64,000 nt of DNA, taken from positions 18,012-82,011 of the forward strand of contig CALDSD010000045.1 of the NCBI GenBank assembly GCA_937911325.1. The letters run 5' to 3'. The notes beneath the pieces are model-generated. The model was not told the origin of the DNA, made no database searches, and saw nothing but the letters and a program-made list of their open reading frames with translations. Made by a program: the position numbers and the translations under genes. The first letter of the stretch is position 1. Each line of letters begins with the position of its first letter. Origin of the DNA: an uncultured Neomegalonema sp. (lineage in GTDB: Bacteria; Pseudomonadota; Alphaproteobacteria; Rhodobacterales; Rhodobacteraceae). Shown here piece by piece: positions 33,957 to 43,054 of this stretch.

Positions 33957-35482
33957 CCCGGTTTCGGCGCGAAAGCGGCTGCGTACTCGGTGCGCAGAAC
34001 CTGTTTTTGCACTTTCCCCATGGCGTTGCGCGGCAGCGCGTCGACAAAGAACACGCGTTTGGGCTGCTTGAACTTCGCCAGTTTGTCCGCAACGCCGCCG
34101 ACGACGTCCGCCTCCGAGAGCTCGGCCGCGTGGGTCCGCGTCACGACTGCGGCGACGCCTTCGCCGAAGTCCGGATGCGGCAAACCGATCACCGCCGATT
34201 CGCCAACGCCCTCCAACGCGTCGATCGCCGTTTCGATCTCCTTGGGATAGACGTTGAAACCGCCCGAGATGATCAGATCTTTGTCGCGGCCCACAATCGC
34301 CAGATAGCCGTCGCCATCGACCTGGCCGAGATCGCCGGTCACGAAGTAGCCGTCCTCACGCATCTCAGCGGCCGTTTTCTCGGGCATGCGCCAGTAGCCC
34401 TTGAAGACGTTCGGGCCTCTCACTTCGACAACCCCGGTCTCGCCGTGGGCGACGGCCGCGCCGGTTTCGCGGTCAACGACGCGGATCGCCACCCCTGGCA
34501 ACGGAAACCCGACGGTCCCGGCTCGCCGCTCCGCATCATAGGGATTCGAGGTGATCATCCCCGTCTCGCTCATCCCGTAGCGTTCGAGGATGCGATGACC
34601 CGTCCGTTCTTCAAAATCGGCATGCGTCTGCGCCAATAGTGGCGCGCTGCCCGAGATAAACAGGCGCATGTGCTGAACCAGCTCGCGGCTGAAGCGCGGA
34701 TCACCCAGCAGTCGCGTGTAGAATGTCGGCACGCCCATCATCGTCGTCGCGCGCGACATCGCCTCGATCATGGCGTCCAGGTCGAACTTCGGCAGGAAGA
34801 TCATCGACCCGCCGGCGCTGAGCGTCACATTGGTGGCGACGAACAAACCATGCGTATGAAAGATCGGCAGCCCGTGCAGCAGCACATCCGTATCGGTGAA
34901 GCGCCAGACGTCAGTCAACGCTTGCGCATTCGACAAGAGGTTCGCCTGCGACAGCATCGCCCCCTTGGAGCGGCCGGTCGTGCCAGACGTGTAGAGCACC
35001 GCCGCCAGGTCGTCCTCGCCACGCGCAACCGGATCGAAGACCTCCGGCTGCGTCGCCGCCGCATCGGTCAGCGCGCCGGACCCATCCGGGGCCAAAGTCG
35101 TGAGGGCCGCGCCGTAACGATCGGCGATGGCGGCGAGGTTCTCGCGCGCGCTCGGATCACAAACGACGAGCGCAGGCTCCGCGTCGCCGATGAAGTAATC
35201 CAGTTCCGCAGCCGTGTACGCGGTGTTGAGCGGCAGGAAGACGCCGCCGGTCGCGACGCAGGCGAGGTAGAGGTACAACGCTTCCGGCGACTTTTGCACT
35301 TGCACGGCGACGCGATCCCCGGGACCGACGCCGTTCTCCAGCAACACATGCGCGAGCTGGTGCGCACGCGCCATCGCCTGCGCATAGGTGACGCTTTCTC
35401 CCCCGGGAAGATGCAGGAAAACGCGCGCGTCTTCCCTCCGCGGCCGGATGAACGCGTCATAAAGCGGATTGGCGGTGCTCAT
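33953..35482 (-). CDS. matB: Malonyl-CoA synthetase
   Basis: 509 aa adenylate-forming ligase. AMP-binding motif YTSGTTGRSKGAMLSQ, ERYGMSETGM, hinge region YFVTGDLGQVDGDGY and the C-terminal catalytic Lys in PRNAMGKVQKQVL. Length and the tight pairing (4-bp ATGA overlap) with malonyl-CoA decarboxylase identify it as MatB: malonate + ATP + CoA to malonyl-CoA. Last gene of the mat operon. MatB enzymes often accept methylmalonate as well. Confidence 0.92.
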   Translation of the reverse strand: MSTANPLYDAFIRPRREDARVFLHLPGGESVTYAQAMARAHQLAHVLLENGVGPGDRVAVQVQKSPEALYLYLACVATGGVFLPLNTAYTAAELDYFIGDAEPALVVCDPSARENLAAIADRYGAALTTLAPDGSGALTDAAATQPEVFDPVARGEDDLAAVLYTSGTTGRSKGAMLSQANLLSNAQALTDVWRFTDTDVLLHGLPIFHTHGLFVATNVTLSAGGSMIFLPKFDLDAMIEAMSRATTMMGVPTFYTRLLGDPRFSRELVQHMRLFISGSAPLLAQTHADFEERTGHRILERYGMSETGMITSNPYDAERRAGTVGFPLPGVAIRVVDRETGAAVAHGETGVVEVRGPNVFKGYWRMPEKTAAEMREDGYFVTGDLGQVDGDGYLAIVGRDKDLIISGGFNVYPKEIETAIDALEGVGESAVIGLPHPDFGEGVAAVVTRTHAAELSEADVVGGVADKLAKFKQPKRVFFVDALPRNAMGKVQKQVLRTEYAAAFAPKPG

Positions 35483-36855
35483 GTCTTCGCCTCCGGGTTC
35501 TGTCTCTCTGTGGTCTTGATTTTCAGCACGGAACGCTCGGGCGGGGGCAACAAGGCGCGCACGCTGCGCGAGCTGTGGACCATCCGGCTCTCGGCGTAAT
35601 CCTCGTGATGCGCTTCCACCTGCTCGAGTTCATAGAGGTAGTTGACCATCACGCCGCAGGACTGTGCGAGGCCCTTCGCCGAGACGTCCGCCAGCCAGTT
35701 GATCCGGGCGAGCGAGGCGCCGTTGCCGAGGTGGAACCGCGCAACCGGGTCGAGCGGTTGCCCGTCCGGTCGCTTGGCCTCAAGGAAGTATTCCGCCGCC
35801 AGTCCCTGGATCAGCGGTTTCGCTGTCTCGGCCGTCTCCGTCGAGCGCGGCCAATTGAGGTCAGCGGTCATCGCCAGCGCCTGACTGGCGGGTCCGTCCG
35901 GATCGGTTTTCGCCGCGCCGCGCAACCACCGGTTCAGCCCGGGAACCGGCGAGAGCGTGACAAAGGTCGTCAGCTTGGGCAGCGCCCGCGCGAGATCCTG
36001 AGCCACCTGTTTGATCAGAAACGCGCCAAAGGACACCCCCTTCAACCCGGCCTGACAATTCGAGATCGAATAGAAGACGGCGGTGGTCGCATCGCCCGGC
36101 GCGACGATGTCTCGGCTTGGCGTCAGAACATCCTGGATCGACGCAGCGGTCTCCAATGTCAGCGCGACTTCGACAAAGATCAGCGGCTCATCCGGCATCG
36201 CTGGGTGGAAGAAAGCAAAGCACCGGCGATCCGCAGGCTGCAAACGACGTCGCAGCTCATCCCAACTGTCGATCTCGTGCACCGCCTCATAGGCGATGAT
36301 CTTCTCGAGGATGTGCGCCGAGGTGCTCCAGTCGATTGGCCGCAACACCAAGACCCCGCGGTTGAACCAGCTCTCGAGCAAGTGTTGAAAATCTGCGTCC
36401 ACGCGGCGCAGGTCGTCCTTTTCCTTGAGCGCCGAGAGCAGCGCCGCGCGCATCCGCACGAGGGCTTCCGTGCCGCCCGGCGCAAAGTTCAACCGGCGCA
36501 AAAGCTGTTGTCGCCGCGGCTCGGCCGCTGTCACAAGCGTCGACAAGGCGTCCGGAGACGGGTTCTGGAGATACCGATCCGTCGCCTGGGCGACCGCTTC
36601 GGGGTCGACGTCAAGATCACGGGCGAGCATCTCGAAAAACGCCAGCCGAGCCTCGGCGTCAAACCCGTCGAACCGGCGCAGGATCTCTGCGGCCAGCGCA
36701 ACGCCCGACGCTTCGCCCTTCGAGGACAAAAGCGTCATGCACAGCTCGTCGACGCTTCGCTCGTCGGCCTTCGCGCCGCCGCCCCAATCCACCAGGCGCG
36801 CTCCACGTTCGAGCAACGAGTAGAGCAGATCGTTCAATGTGCTCATTCGGTTCAT
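35479..36855 (-). CDS. matA: Malonyl-CoA decarboxylase
   Basis: 458 aa, the usual size. An all-helical N-terminal domain precedes the GNAT-like catalytic domain. Key positions are visible: the Ser in VTLSPVPGLNRWL and the His in VARFHLGNGASLARINWLAD. VFYSISNCQAGLKGVSFG is also characteristic. It converts malonyl-CoA to acetyl-CoA and CO2. It lies 15 bp after the TRAP large permease, in operon order P-Q-M-A-B, the arrangement known as matPQMAB in Sinorhizobium. Confidence 0.94.
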   Translation of the reverse strand: MNRMSTLNDLLYSLLERGARLVDWGGGAKADERSVDELCMTLLSSKGEASGVALAAEILRRFDGFDAEARLAFFEMLARDLDVDPEAVAQATDRYLQNPSPDALSTLVTAAEPRRQQLLRRLNFAPGGTEALVRMRAALLSALKEKDDLRRVDADFQHLLESWFNRGVLVLRPIDWSTSAHILEKIIAYEAVHEIDSWDELRRRLQPADRRCFAFFHPAMPDEPLIFVEVALTLETAASIQDVLTPSRDIVAPGDATTAVFYSISNCQAGLKGVSFGAFLIKQVAQDLARALPKLTTFVTLSPVPGLNRWLRGAAKTDPDGPASQALAMTADLNWPRSTETAETAKPLIQGLAAEYFLEAKRPDGQPLDPVARFHLGNGASLARINWLADVSAKGLAQSCGVMVNYLYELEQVEAHHEDYAESRMVHSSRSVRALLPPPERSVLKIKTTERQNPEAKT

Positions 36856-36870
36856 GAAGCCTCGCCGCGG

Positions 36871-38187
36871 CTAAAGCCGCGGTCCCATCAGTGTGTCCGG
36901 CAGCCAGGTGGCGATCTCGGGGAAAATGCACAAGATGATGATCGCGAGAACCATGCACCCCACGAACGGCAACGAGCCCTTGAGGATCGTCTTCAGCGGG
37001 ATGTCCGGCGCGATGCCGTTGATCACGTAGAGATTGAGGCCAACCGGCGGAGATATCAGCCCGATCTCCATATTGATCGTCAGGATCACGGCAAACCAGA
37101 TCGGGTCAAAGCCGGCCCCTGTAATGATCGGCAACAGGATCGGCGCGGTCATCAGGATCACGGCGACAGGCGGCAGGAAGAAGCCTGCGACCAGCAGGAA
37201 AATGTTGACCGCGAACATCAGCACCCAGCGGTTCACGTCGAGCGTTCCGATCCACTCGGCGATCGCCTGCGTGATAAAGAGCGAGGACAGCATGTAGGAG
37301 AAAACGCCCGCCGCGCCGATGATGAACATGATCATCACGCTCTCGCGCGTGCTGTCGCGCATCACCACCCAGATCGCGTCAAAGGTCCAGAGCTTGTAGA
37401 TGATCACGGCCACCAGCAGGCACATCAACGCTCCGACCGCGGCGGTTTCAGAAGGGGTCGCGACCCCTCCGTAGAGCGCATAGAGCACGCCCAGGATGAT
37501 CGCAATGAAGGGCAGAACCCGAGGCAGGATCTCGAACTTCTCACGCCAGGTGAAGCTGCGTCTGCTCAAGGCGTCTTCGGAGCCGTTCCGCCACGTGTCA
37601 TAGATCGACCAGGCCATGAACAGGCCCACGAGGAGCAAGCCCGGAAAGACGCCCGCGAGAAACAGACGGCCGATCGATGTCTCGGTCGCGATCCCGTAGA
37701 CGATCATGGTCACCGAGGGCGGGATCAGAATGCCAAGCGTGCCGCCCGCGGCGATCGACCCCGCGGCGACGCCGTCCGGGTAGCCGCGCTTGCGCATCTC
37801 CGGAATGCCCATCTTGCCGATCGCCGCGCAGGTCGCCGGCGAAGAGCCGCTCATCGCAGCGAACAAGGCGCAGGCCCCGAGGTTCGAGATCACCAGTCCG
37901 CCCGGTACGCGGGTCAGCCATCGGTCGAGCGCTTCATAGAGATCAGCCCCCGCCCTGGTCGAGGCGATCGCCGCTCCCATAATGATGAACATGGGGATCG
38001 ACAGAAGAGCAAAGTTGTTGAGCTTTGCGAAGAAGATTTCCGGCAAAAGCTCGAGAGAGCGCATCCCATCGAACACCAACAGGAAACCCGCCGAGACGAT
38101 CAGCAGGCCCGTGGCCACCGAGACGCCCGAGAAAAGAACCAGGACGGTGATGACGGCGACAATCGCGCCGAGAAGCAGCGGCTCCAT
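36871..38187 (-). CDS. dctM: TRAP transporter large permease (malonate)
   Basis: 438 aa DctM-type permease with about 12 hydrophobic segments. It includes IPMFIIMGAAIAST, MSGSSPATCAAIGKMGIPEM, GGTLGILIPPSVTMIVYG and LISPPVGLNLYVINGI, which are conserved DctM stretches. It uses sodium-motive force with the periplasmic binding protein. Overlaps the small permease by 1 bp. Malonate as substrate is inferred from the downstream matA and matB. Confidence 0.93.
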   Translation of the reverse strand: MEPLLLGAIVAVITVLVLFSGVSVATGLLIVSAGFLLVFDGMRSLELLPEIFFAKLNNFALLSIPMFIIMGAAIASTRAGADLYEALDRWLTRVPGGLVISNLGACALFAAMSGSSPATCAAIGKMGIPEMRKRGYPDGVAAGSIAAGGTLGILIPPSVTMIVYGIATETSIGRLFLAGVFPGLLLVGLFMAWSIYDTWRNGSEDALSRRSFTWREKFEILPRVLPFIAIILGVLYALYGGVATPSETAAVGALMCLLVAVIIYKLWTFDAIWVVMRDSTRESVMIMFIIGAAGVFSYMLSSLFITQAIAEWIGTLDVNRWVLMFAVNIFLLVAGFFLPPVAVILMTAPILLPIITGAGFDPIWFAVILTINMEIGLISPPVGLNLYVINGIAPDIPLKTILKGSLPFVGCMVLAIIILCIFPEIATWLPDTLMGPRL

Positions 38188-38753
38188 TACAGCGCCCCCC
38201 CGTCCAGTTCTTCGTCAAGATCGAACGGCGACCGCTCGTTCAGGAGCACGGCGACGAAATCCGCGCCGAGCTGAAGCAGGTAGAGACCAAATCCGATCGG
38301 AAGCGCGAGGTAGGGAACCCAGAGTTTCGCGCCCCAGACCGTGTCCGACGTCCAACCGCGCGTCCAGGCGATGTGCCAAAGATCGTAGCCGTACCAGAGC
38401 ATGACCGCGACGACGGCCATCGACAGTCCGAATGTCAGGAACGCGAGGCCAAAGCGCAGCGGTCGCGGCAGCATTCGGGGCAGGAGGTCCACATTCACGT
38501 GGCCGCGCTGCTTTTGGACATAAGGCAAGCCGATCATCGTCGCGCCGATCATCAGGTAGATCACGACCTCGGTCTGCCAGACGGTCGAACCATTCAGGAC
38601 AAAGCGGATCCAGATCATCTGACAGGTGATCGCAACGGCGCTGACGATCATGAAGGCGGCGGCGGCGCCGCAGATCGTCGAAAGGAAGCCTATGAATCGC
38701 AGGACCGTGTAGCGCGAAGCAGGCGGCGCAAAGGCCGATTGGGGAGCCGACAT
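38187..38753 (-). CDS. dctQ: TRAP transporter small permease (malonate)
   Basis: 188 aa with four hydrophobic segments (about 17-40, 57-75, 98-120, 138-160) and the DctQ-type 'TVWQTEVVIYLMIGATMIGLPY'. Its stop overlaps the dctM start by one base. The start lies 87 bp from the end of dctP, a gap that contains a stem-loop. Confidence 0.92.
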   Translation of the reverse strand: MSAPQSAFAPPASRYTVLRFIGFLSTICGAAAAFMIVSAVAITCQMIWIRFVLNGSTVWQTEVVIYLMIGATMIGLPYVQKQRGHVNVDLLPRMLPRPLRFGLAFLTFGLSMAVVAVMLWYGYDLWHIAWTRGWTSDTVWGAKLWVPYLALPIGFGLYLLQLGADFVAVLLNERSPFDLDEELDGGAL

Positions 38754-38802
38754 CGTCCCTCTCCGAAAAACATGTCTGAAGGGTAAAGCGCCAAAAGAAT
38801 GA

Positions 38803-38821
38803 GGGAGCGCATGACGCTCCC
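38803..38821 (-). terminator. Stem-loop between dctP and dctQ
   Basis: GGGAGCG (38803-38809) pairs with CGCTCCC (38815-38821) across a 5-nt loop. On the transcribed strand it is followed by TCATTCTTTT. It is a weak or partial intrinsic terminator, or a 3' stabiliser of the dctP message. Such a site would let the binding protein be made in excess over the two permeases, as is common in binding-protein-dependent systems. Confidence 0.6.
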
Positions 38822-38840
38822 CCTATTTTCGTGAGGCCGG

Positions 38841-39827
38841 TCAGTCGACGGCCAAGGCCATGTCCAAAAGATCCTGCCCACCGTCCACGGTTTCAACGAA
38901 GGACTTGTAGGAGGTCTCCTTTGCGATGCCGCGCCATGCCTCGAACTCTTCGATGGTCATGTTTTTGATCTCGACGCCATTCGCCTTGTAGACTTCAACG
39001 GCGTTCGCATCCTGCTTCTTGGCTTCGGCGAGATAGAACGCTTCGGCCTTCTTGGCGCCGGCCATGATCGCGTCCTGCTGCGCCTGGGTCAGACCGTCGA
39101 AGGTCGATTTGTTCATCAGCAGCGGCTGATACATGAACCACAAAGCGACGTCGCCCGCAGGCGTGTAGCACGCCACCTGCTCGTAGATCCGGTATGATAC
39201 GAAGCTCGATGACGAGGTGTTCGCCGCATCAAGAACACCGGTCTGGATCGCGTTGTAGATCTCTGAGGAGGCCATAGAGGCGATCGCCGCGCCCGCGCCC
39301 ACGAGCATCTGCTCGAACGACTTGCCCGCCGCGCGCATCTGCAGGCCCTTAACGTCGTCGGGCGAGGTGATGCACTTGTCCTTGCCGACGAAACCGCCGG
39401 CGAGATAGCCGTGCACGAGAACCATCACGTCGTCCTCGGCCATGATCTCTTCGATCCGCTCCATGAACGGCGATTCGTTCAGACGGGCGGCGTGGTCATG
39501 GTTCTTCACCAGACCCGGCATCAGCGTCAGGTTGTACTCCGGGCGCTGACCGCCTGCGTAGGCGAGCGGCAGAACCACCATGTCGACCTGACCACGGCTC
39601 AGCGGATTGTACTGTTCGCGCGGTTTGAACAACGACTTCGACGGGAAAATCTTGATTTCGAGATCAACACCCGCCGCCGCGACCTCGTCGGCGACGATCT
39701 GCGCCACCTGATGCCGTACGTCTTTGGTCGACCACTGATGGCTCAGGCGCAATTCATCTGCGTGAGCGCCGTGCGCAAAAAGGGCGGCGATCGCCGCTGC
39801 GGAAGCGGTCAATGCAAACTTCTTCAT
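38841..39827 (-). CDS. dctP: TRAP transporter substrate-binding protein (malonate)
   Basis: 328 aa. Signal peptide MKKFALTASAAAIAALFAHG ending in AHA before DELRLSHQW. DctP motifs are present: PREQYNPLSRGQVDMVVLPL, MRAAGKSFEQML, and NAIQTGVLDAANTSSSSF in place of the more typical EVYEALQRGVVDG. The start at 39827 is set by GGGAGGAAG. First gene of the malonate operon, behind a promoter region containing a palindrome. Confidence 0.92.
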   Translation of the reverse strand: MKKFALTASAAAIAALFAHGAHADELRLSHQWSTKDVRHQVAQIVADEVAAAGVDLEIKIFPSKSLFKPREQYNPLSRGQVDMVVLPLAYAGGQRPEYNLTLMPGLVKNHDHAARLNESPFMERIEEIMAEDDVMVLVHGYLAGGFVGKDKCITSPDDVKGLQMRAAGKSFEQMLVGAGAAIASMASSEIYNAIQTGVLDAANTSSSSFVSYRIYEQVACYTPAGDVALWFMYQPLLMNKSTFDGLTQAQQDAIMAGAKKAEAFYLAEAKKQDANAVEVYKANGVEIKNMTIEEFEAWRGIAKETSYKSFVETVDGGQDLLDMALAVD

Positions 39828-39940
39828 ATCTTCCTCCCGTGCTTTTGGCGGCCGTGGCCACGAAGCACATCTCTTTTGTCCCAGCCGGAACAACACTCCG
39901 ACAGCGCAACCTTAGTGGCCCTGAACGCAAGGTCAACTAA

Positions 39941-39952
39941 ATTGTATACAAT
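39941..39952. promoter_or_regulatory. Perfect palindrome ATTGTATACAAT, predicted GntR operator
   Basis: The 12-bp sequence ATTGTATACAAT is its own reverse complement. It lies in the 181-bp divergent gap, 114 bp before dctP and 57 bp before the GntR ATG. The core TTGTATACAA matches what I recall as the published MatR operator core of Rhizobium, so binding by the adjacent GntR protein is likely. Confidence 0.8.
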
Positions 39953-40008
39953 CTTTTCGGGGTTGTGTTTTGATACCTAATTCGTGTATTCGCAAGGCGG
40001 AGGCTCGC

Positions 40009-40677
40009 ATGACACGCAAAACCGCCACCGTTCTGCGCGACGCGCTCGAACACGAGATCGTCGAGGGCAGGCTCAGACCCGGAGAGCATCTGGACGAGAT
40101 GTCTCTCGCGGCCCGGTTCGATGTGTCCAGAACACCGATCCGTGAGGCGCTGCTTGGCCTAGAGAGCTCTGGACTGGTCGAGATCCGCCCCCGCAGAGGA
40201 GCGTTTGTCCGGCGCGTCAGCGCGCGCGAACTGGTCGAAATGTTCGAAACGATGGCCGAGCTGGAGGCGGCGTGCTGCCGATTTGCCTGCCAGAGAATGA
40301 CAGACGCCCAGGAAGACGTCCTGATGCGCCGCCTTCAGCGGTGCGAAGAGGCGGCGGCCTCGGGCGACGTAGAGCGCTACTACGCCGAGAACGAGCTCTT
40401 TCACACCGCGATCTACGCGGCCTCGGGCAATAGCTTTCTGGAAGCGCAGTCACGGATGCTGCAGAGCCGCCTCAAGCCGTTTCGGCGGCATCAGCTGCAC
40501 GCTCGGGGGCGGATGACGCAGTCACAGACCGAGCACCGCGACATCGTCGCCTCGATACGCGCAGGAGAGCAGCAACGCGTCGTAGACGTCATCCGCGCGC
40601 ATATTGTCGTACAGGGCGAGAAATTCACGTCCCTCATCGCCTCGTTGGAGGCCGAAGAACGCGCCAAGGCGTCTTAG
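40009..40677 (+). CDS. matR: GntR family (FadR/FCD subfamily) regulator of the malonate operon
   Basis: 222 aa. The winged-helix domain includes MSLAARFDVSRTPIREALLGLESSGLVEIRPRRGAFV; the all-helical FCD ligand domain follows, with metal-site residues in 'ENELFHTAIY' and the His in QTEHRDIV. GGCGGAGG supports the ATG at 40009. Divergent from dctP, with a palindrome between. By analogy with MatR it would release the operator on malonate or methylmalonate. Confidence 0.87.
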   Translation: MTRKTATVLRDALEHEIVEGRLRPGEHLDEMSLAARFDVSRTPIREALLGLESSGLVEIRPRRGAFVRRVSARELVEMFETMAELEAACCRFACQRMTDAQEDVLMRRLQRCEEAAASGDVERYYAENELFHTAIYAASGNSFLEAQSRMLQSRLKPFRRHQLHARGRMTQSQTEHRDIVASIRAGEQQRVVDVIRAHIVVQGEKFTSLIASLEAEERAKAS

Positions 40678-40721
40678 GGAAGGCCGGGCTCCGCTCGCAC
40701 GCTTTTCTTGCTCACCTCAAA

Positions 40722-40750
40722 GCCCAGCCAGCGCCGATCACCGGCTGGGC
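40722..40750. terminator. Stem-loop between convergent matR and pirin genes
   Basis: GCCCAGCC (40722-40729) and GGCTGGGC (40743-40750) form an 8-bp GC-rich stem with a 13-nt loop, located between convergent gene ends. No long T-tract follows on either strand, so terminator efficiency is uncertain. Confidence 0.5.
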
Positions 40751-40790
40751 CTAGTGCGCGCCGCGAGCAATGCGGCGTCCTGCGAAGCCC

Positions 40791-41729
40791 TTACTTGTCG
40801 GGCAGCGGAATGTGCTCCGCGTCGTCATCCGGCGGCAAGTGGAAGCGGCCGTTCTGCCAATCGCCTTCGCGCCAGGCCTCTTTCGCCGCCTCGATCTTCT
40901 CCTGACTCGACGCCACGAAGTTCCACCAGATATAGCGAGGTCCATTCAAGGTCTCGCCGCCCAAGAGCATGAGCCGCGATGACTGAGTGGCGGTGACGGT
41001 GATCTCGTCGCCCGGACGGAAGACCATCATTTGACCGGCCGCATAGGACACGCCGGCGATCTCGACTTCCCCAGCCACGACATAGATGCCGCGATCCTCA
41101 TGGTCGTTCGTCAGCGGGATCTTGGCCCCCGCCTCCAGCACAGCGTCGGCGTAGAACATCTCTGAGAACGTCTTCACCGGCGCTTTCTCGCCGTAGAGGT
41201 TCCCGAGGATCAGCCGGACCTGCTTGCCCTCCCCTTCAAGGAACGGGAGCGCGTCCTTGGCCTGATGCTCGAAACCGGGATCCGTCTCCTCGGCGTCTTC
41301 AGGCAACGCCACCCATGTCTGGATCCCGTAAAGCGGGTTGCGCTCGGCCTTGCGCCGTTCCGCCGACGTCCGTTCGGAATGGGTGATGCCCTTGCCCGCA
41401 ATCATCCAGTTCACGGCGCCGGGCTCGATCTCCAGGTTGGAGCCGAGGCTGTCGCGGTGCCGAATGGCGCCGTCGTAAAGGTAAGTGACCGTCGCCAGCC
41501 CGATGTGAGGATGCGGGCGCACGTCGATGCCCTGATCGGTCAGGAACTCCGCAGGGCCCATCTGATCAAAGAAGATGAACGGGCCGACCATCTGGCGCTT
41601 GGGCGCGGGCAAAGCGCGACGCACCTCGAACCCGCCGAGATCGCGGGCGCGTGGAACGATGACAGTCTCGATGGCGTCGACCTCATCTCCGGTCGGGCAA
41701 TGCGGGTCGAGAGCGGGATTCCAGCTCAT
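40791..41729 (-). CDS. Pirin family protein
   Basis: 312 aa, two cupin domains. The N-terminal metal site is formed by RPHPHIGLATVTYL and 'SERTSAE' (His, His, His, Glu pattern), after PFIFFDQMGPAEFL. C-terminal pirin domain residues 175-290 include GPRYIWWNFVASSQEKIE. Pirins bind Fe and may act as quercetinases or redox-sensitive cofactors. No operon partner. Confidence 0.93.
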   Translation of the reverse strand: MSWNPALDPHCPTGDEVDAIETVIVPRARDLGGFEVRRALPAPKRQMVGPFIFFDQMGPAEFLTDQGIDVRPHPHIGLATVTYLYDGAIRHRDSLGSNLEIEPGAVNWMIAGKGITHSERTSAERRKAERNPLYGIQTWVALPEDAEETDPGFEHQAKDALPFLEGEGKQVRLILGNLYGEKAPVKTFSEMFYADAVLEAGAKIPLTNDHEDRGIYVVAGEVEIAGVSYAAGQMMVFRPGDEITVTATQSSRLMLLGGETLNGPRYIWWNFVASSQEKIEAAKEAWREGDWQNGRFHLPPDDDAEHIPLPDK

Positions 41730-41890
41730 TGAGAGGCTCCTGTAAGGACTTTTCTAATTGGAAACATTAGAGCCGCCGGGCACTAGTTAAAGTCGTAAGA
41801 GGGAAACAGTCTGGCGCCATACTGGCGCTTCTGGCGCAACCAGCTGGCTGCGGATGGGTTGGCCGCGCAGTGGGGAGATCGCGTGTACGC

Positions 41891-42486
41891 ATGAGACAGC
41901 TGTTCTGGATAATCACCCTGCTGTTGAGCGCCTCGTTTTCAAAGGCTCACGCATCCACCGAAGCCGCAGATGGCGGTTTCCTCGCCGGGGGTTGGCACCC
42001 GGTTCTGGGCTTTGATCACTTGCTCGCCATGGTGGCTGTCGGCCTCTTGTCGGTTCAGATGGGGGGGCGCGCGATCTGGAACGTGCCGACGGCCTTTGTG
42101 CTCGTTATGGCGCTGGGCGGCGCGATCGGCCTGCAAGGAACGGCCCTTCCGCATGTCGAAGGCGTCATCGCTCTGTCGGTTTTTGCGCTCGGCTTCGTCA
42201 TTGCTCTCAGCGCCCGCGGCCGCAGACCTTTTTGGGGATGGCCTTCGTCGGTTTCTTCGCTCTGTTTCACGGTCACGCCCATGGCGCTGAAATCCCGCGC
42301 CTTGCGGAACCCGCCGCCTATGTCGGGGGGTTCATGCTTGCGACGGCGGCGCTGCACATCATGGGTGTTCTGATCGGCGAACTTTGCCGCATGTTTCCAA
42401 ACCCGGCTGCGACACGAGCCTTGCTTGGCGCGGGCGTCGCCGGCGTCGGCGCGCATATGCTGCTTTTGAGTTACGGGATCGTCTAG
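41891..42486 (+). pseudogene. hupE: HupE/UreJ family Ni/Co transporter, interrupted by a frameshift
   Basis: Translation from ATG 41891 gives a signal peptide (ending SKAHA) and the HupE start WHPVLGFDHLLAMVAVGLLSV, then turns to nonsense after about base 42228. The remaining family sequence (VGFFALFHGHAHGAE, YVGGFMLATAALHIMGV, HMLLLSYGIV) continues in another frame to a stop at 42484-42486. One added base in the T5-G4 run at 42229-42237 restores one ORF of about 198 codons reading PFLGMAFVGFF. The family moves Ni or Co as a membrane secondary carrier. Either a real inactivation or an assembly error in a homopolymer. Confidence 0.88.
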
Positions 42487-42495
42487 CCGTGCGAT

Positions 42496-43020
42496 TCAGA
42501 ACGTCGCGTCGTCGGGCGGTCCGAAGGTGTTTTGAGCGGGCGCCGGCGCGTCCTGTCCGGGCAGGTTGCGTTGGGGCAGGCTGAGTTCCGGCAACGCGCC
42601 CAATCGCACCATGATCTCTGGCGATCCGACCGGTCCGAAAAACAGCGTCAGCCGGAACACGCCCGAAGCCACCTCCGCCTCGGACACGCCACGCACGAGA
42701 ATGCGACCCTCGGGCGGCGTCAATCGGCGCGTCTCGCCGGCGTCGAGCGCGAAGAAGCGCGCCTCCCGCTAGAAGGAGAGACCCCAGAAGCGGACCGATG
42801 TCAGAACCCTGGCGGCCTCTCCGACTGCCGCCCGCACGCCGCGCCGCGCCGCCCGCCCGCCGGGCGCATTGATCAGGCTGATCGACACGGTGACGTCGCC
42901 GCTCGCCTCGTCGCGTTCAGCGCCCATAAAGCCGACGATCAGCCCACCCTCGTCGGCCGGGTGCGCCTGCGCACAGCAGGGAAAAAGGAGCAAGAGCAAG
43001 GCGATGCGGAGCGCAATCAT
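42496..43020 (-). pseudogene. Secreted PCu(A)C-like protein interrupted by an in-frame amber codon
   Basis: The minus strand has a signal peptide (MIALRIALLLLLFPCCAQA), then HPADEGGLIVGFMGAE and so on to LTSVRFWGLSF, a TAG at 42769-42771, then in the same frame REARFFALDAGETRRLTPP to a TGA at 42496. The part after the TAG keeps the beta-strand pattern typical of PCu(A)C C-termini (FRLTLFFGPVGSPEIMVRLG). The copper His/Met residues are not evident. It is 34 bp downstream of the Rieske operon and probably belongs to it. Rare readthrough cannot be excluded. Confidence 0.75.
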
Positions 43021-43054
43021 ATCGCTCTCATAACACGTCCGAGATTGGTAGGCG

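Noticed and set aside
35575..38274. 899-codon open frame opposite matA, dctM and dctQ
   Set aside because: Composition is extreme (Arg, His, Gln, Asp), with no domain, and three well-identified genes occupy the other strand.
42229..42237. Programmed -1 frameshift in hupE
   Set aside because: The T5-G4 run does not form an X-XXY-YYZ heptamer in the proper codon phase, and no stem-loop is obvious after it; a lost base is simpler.
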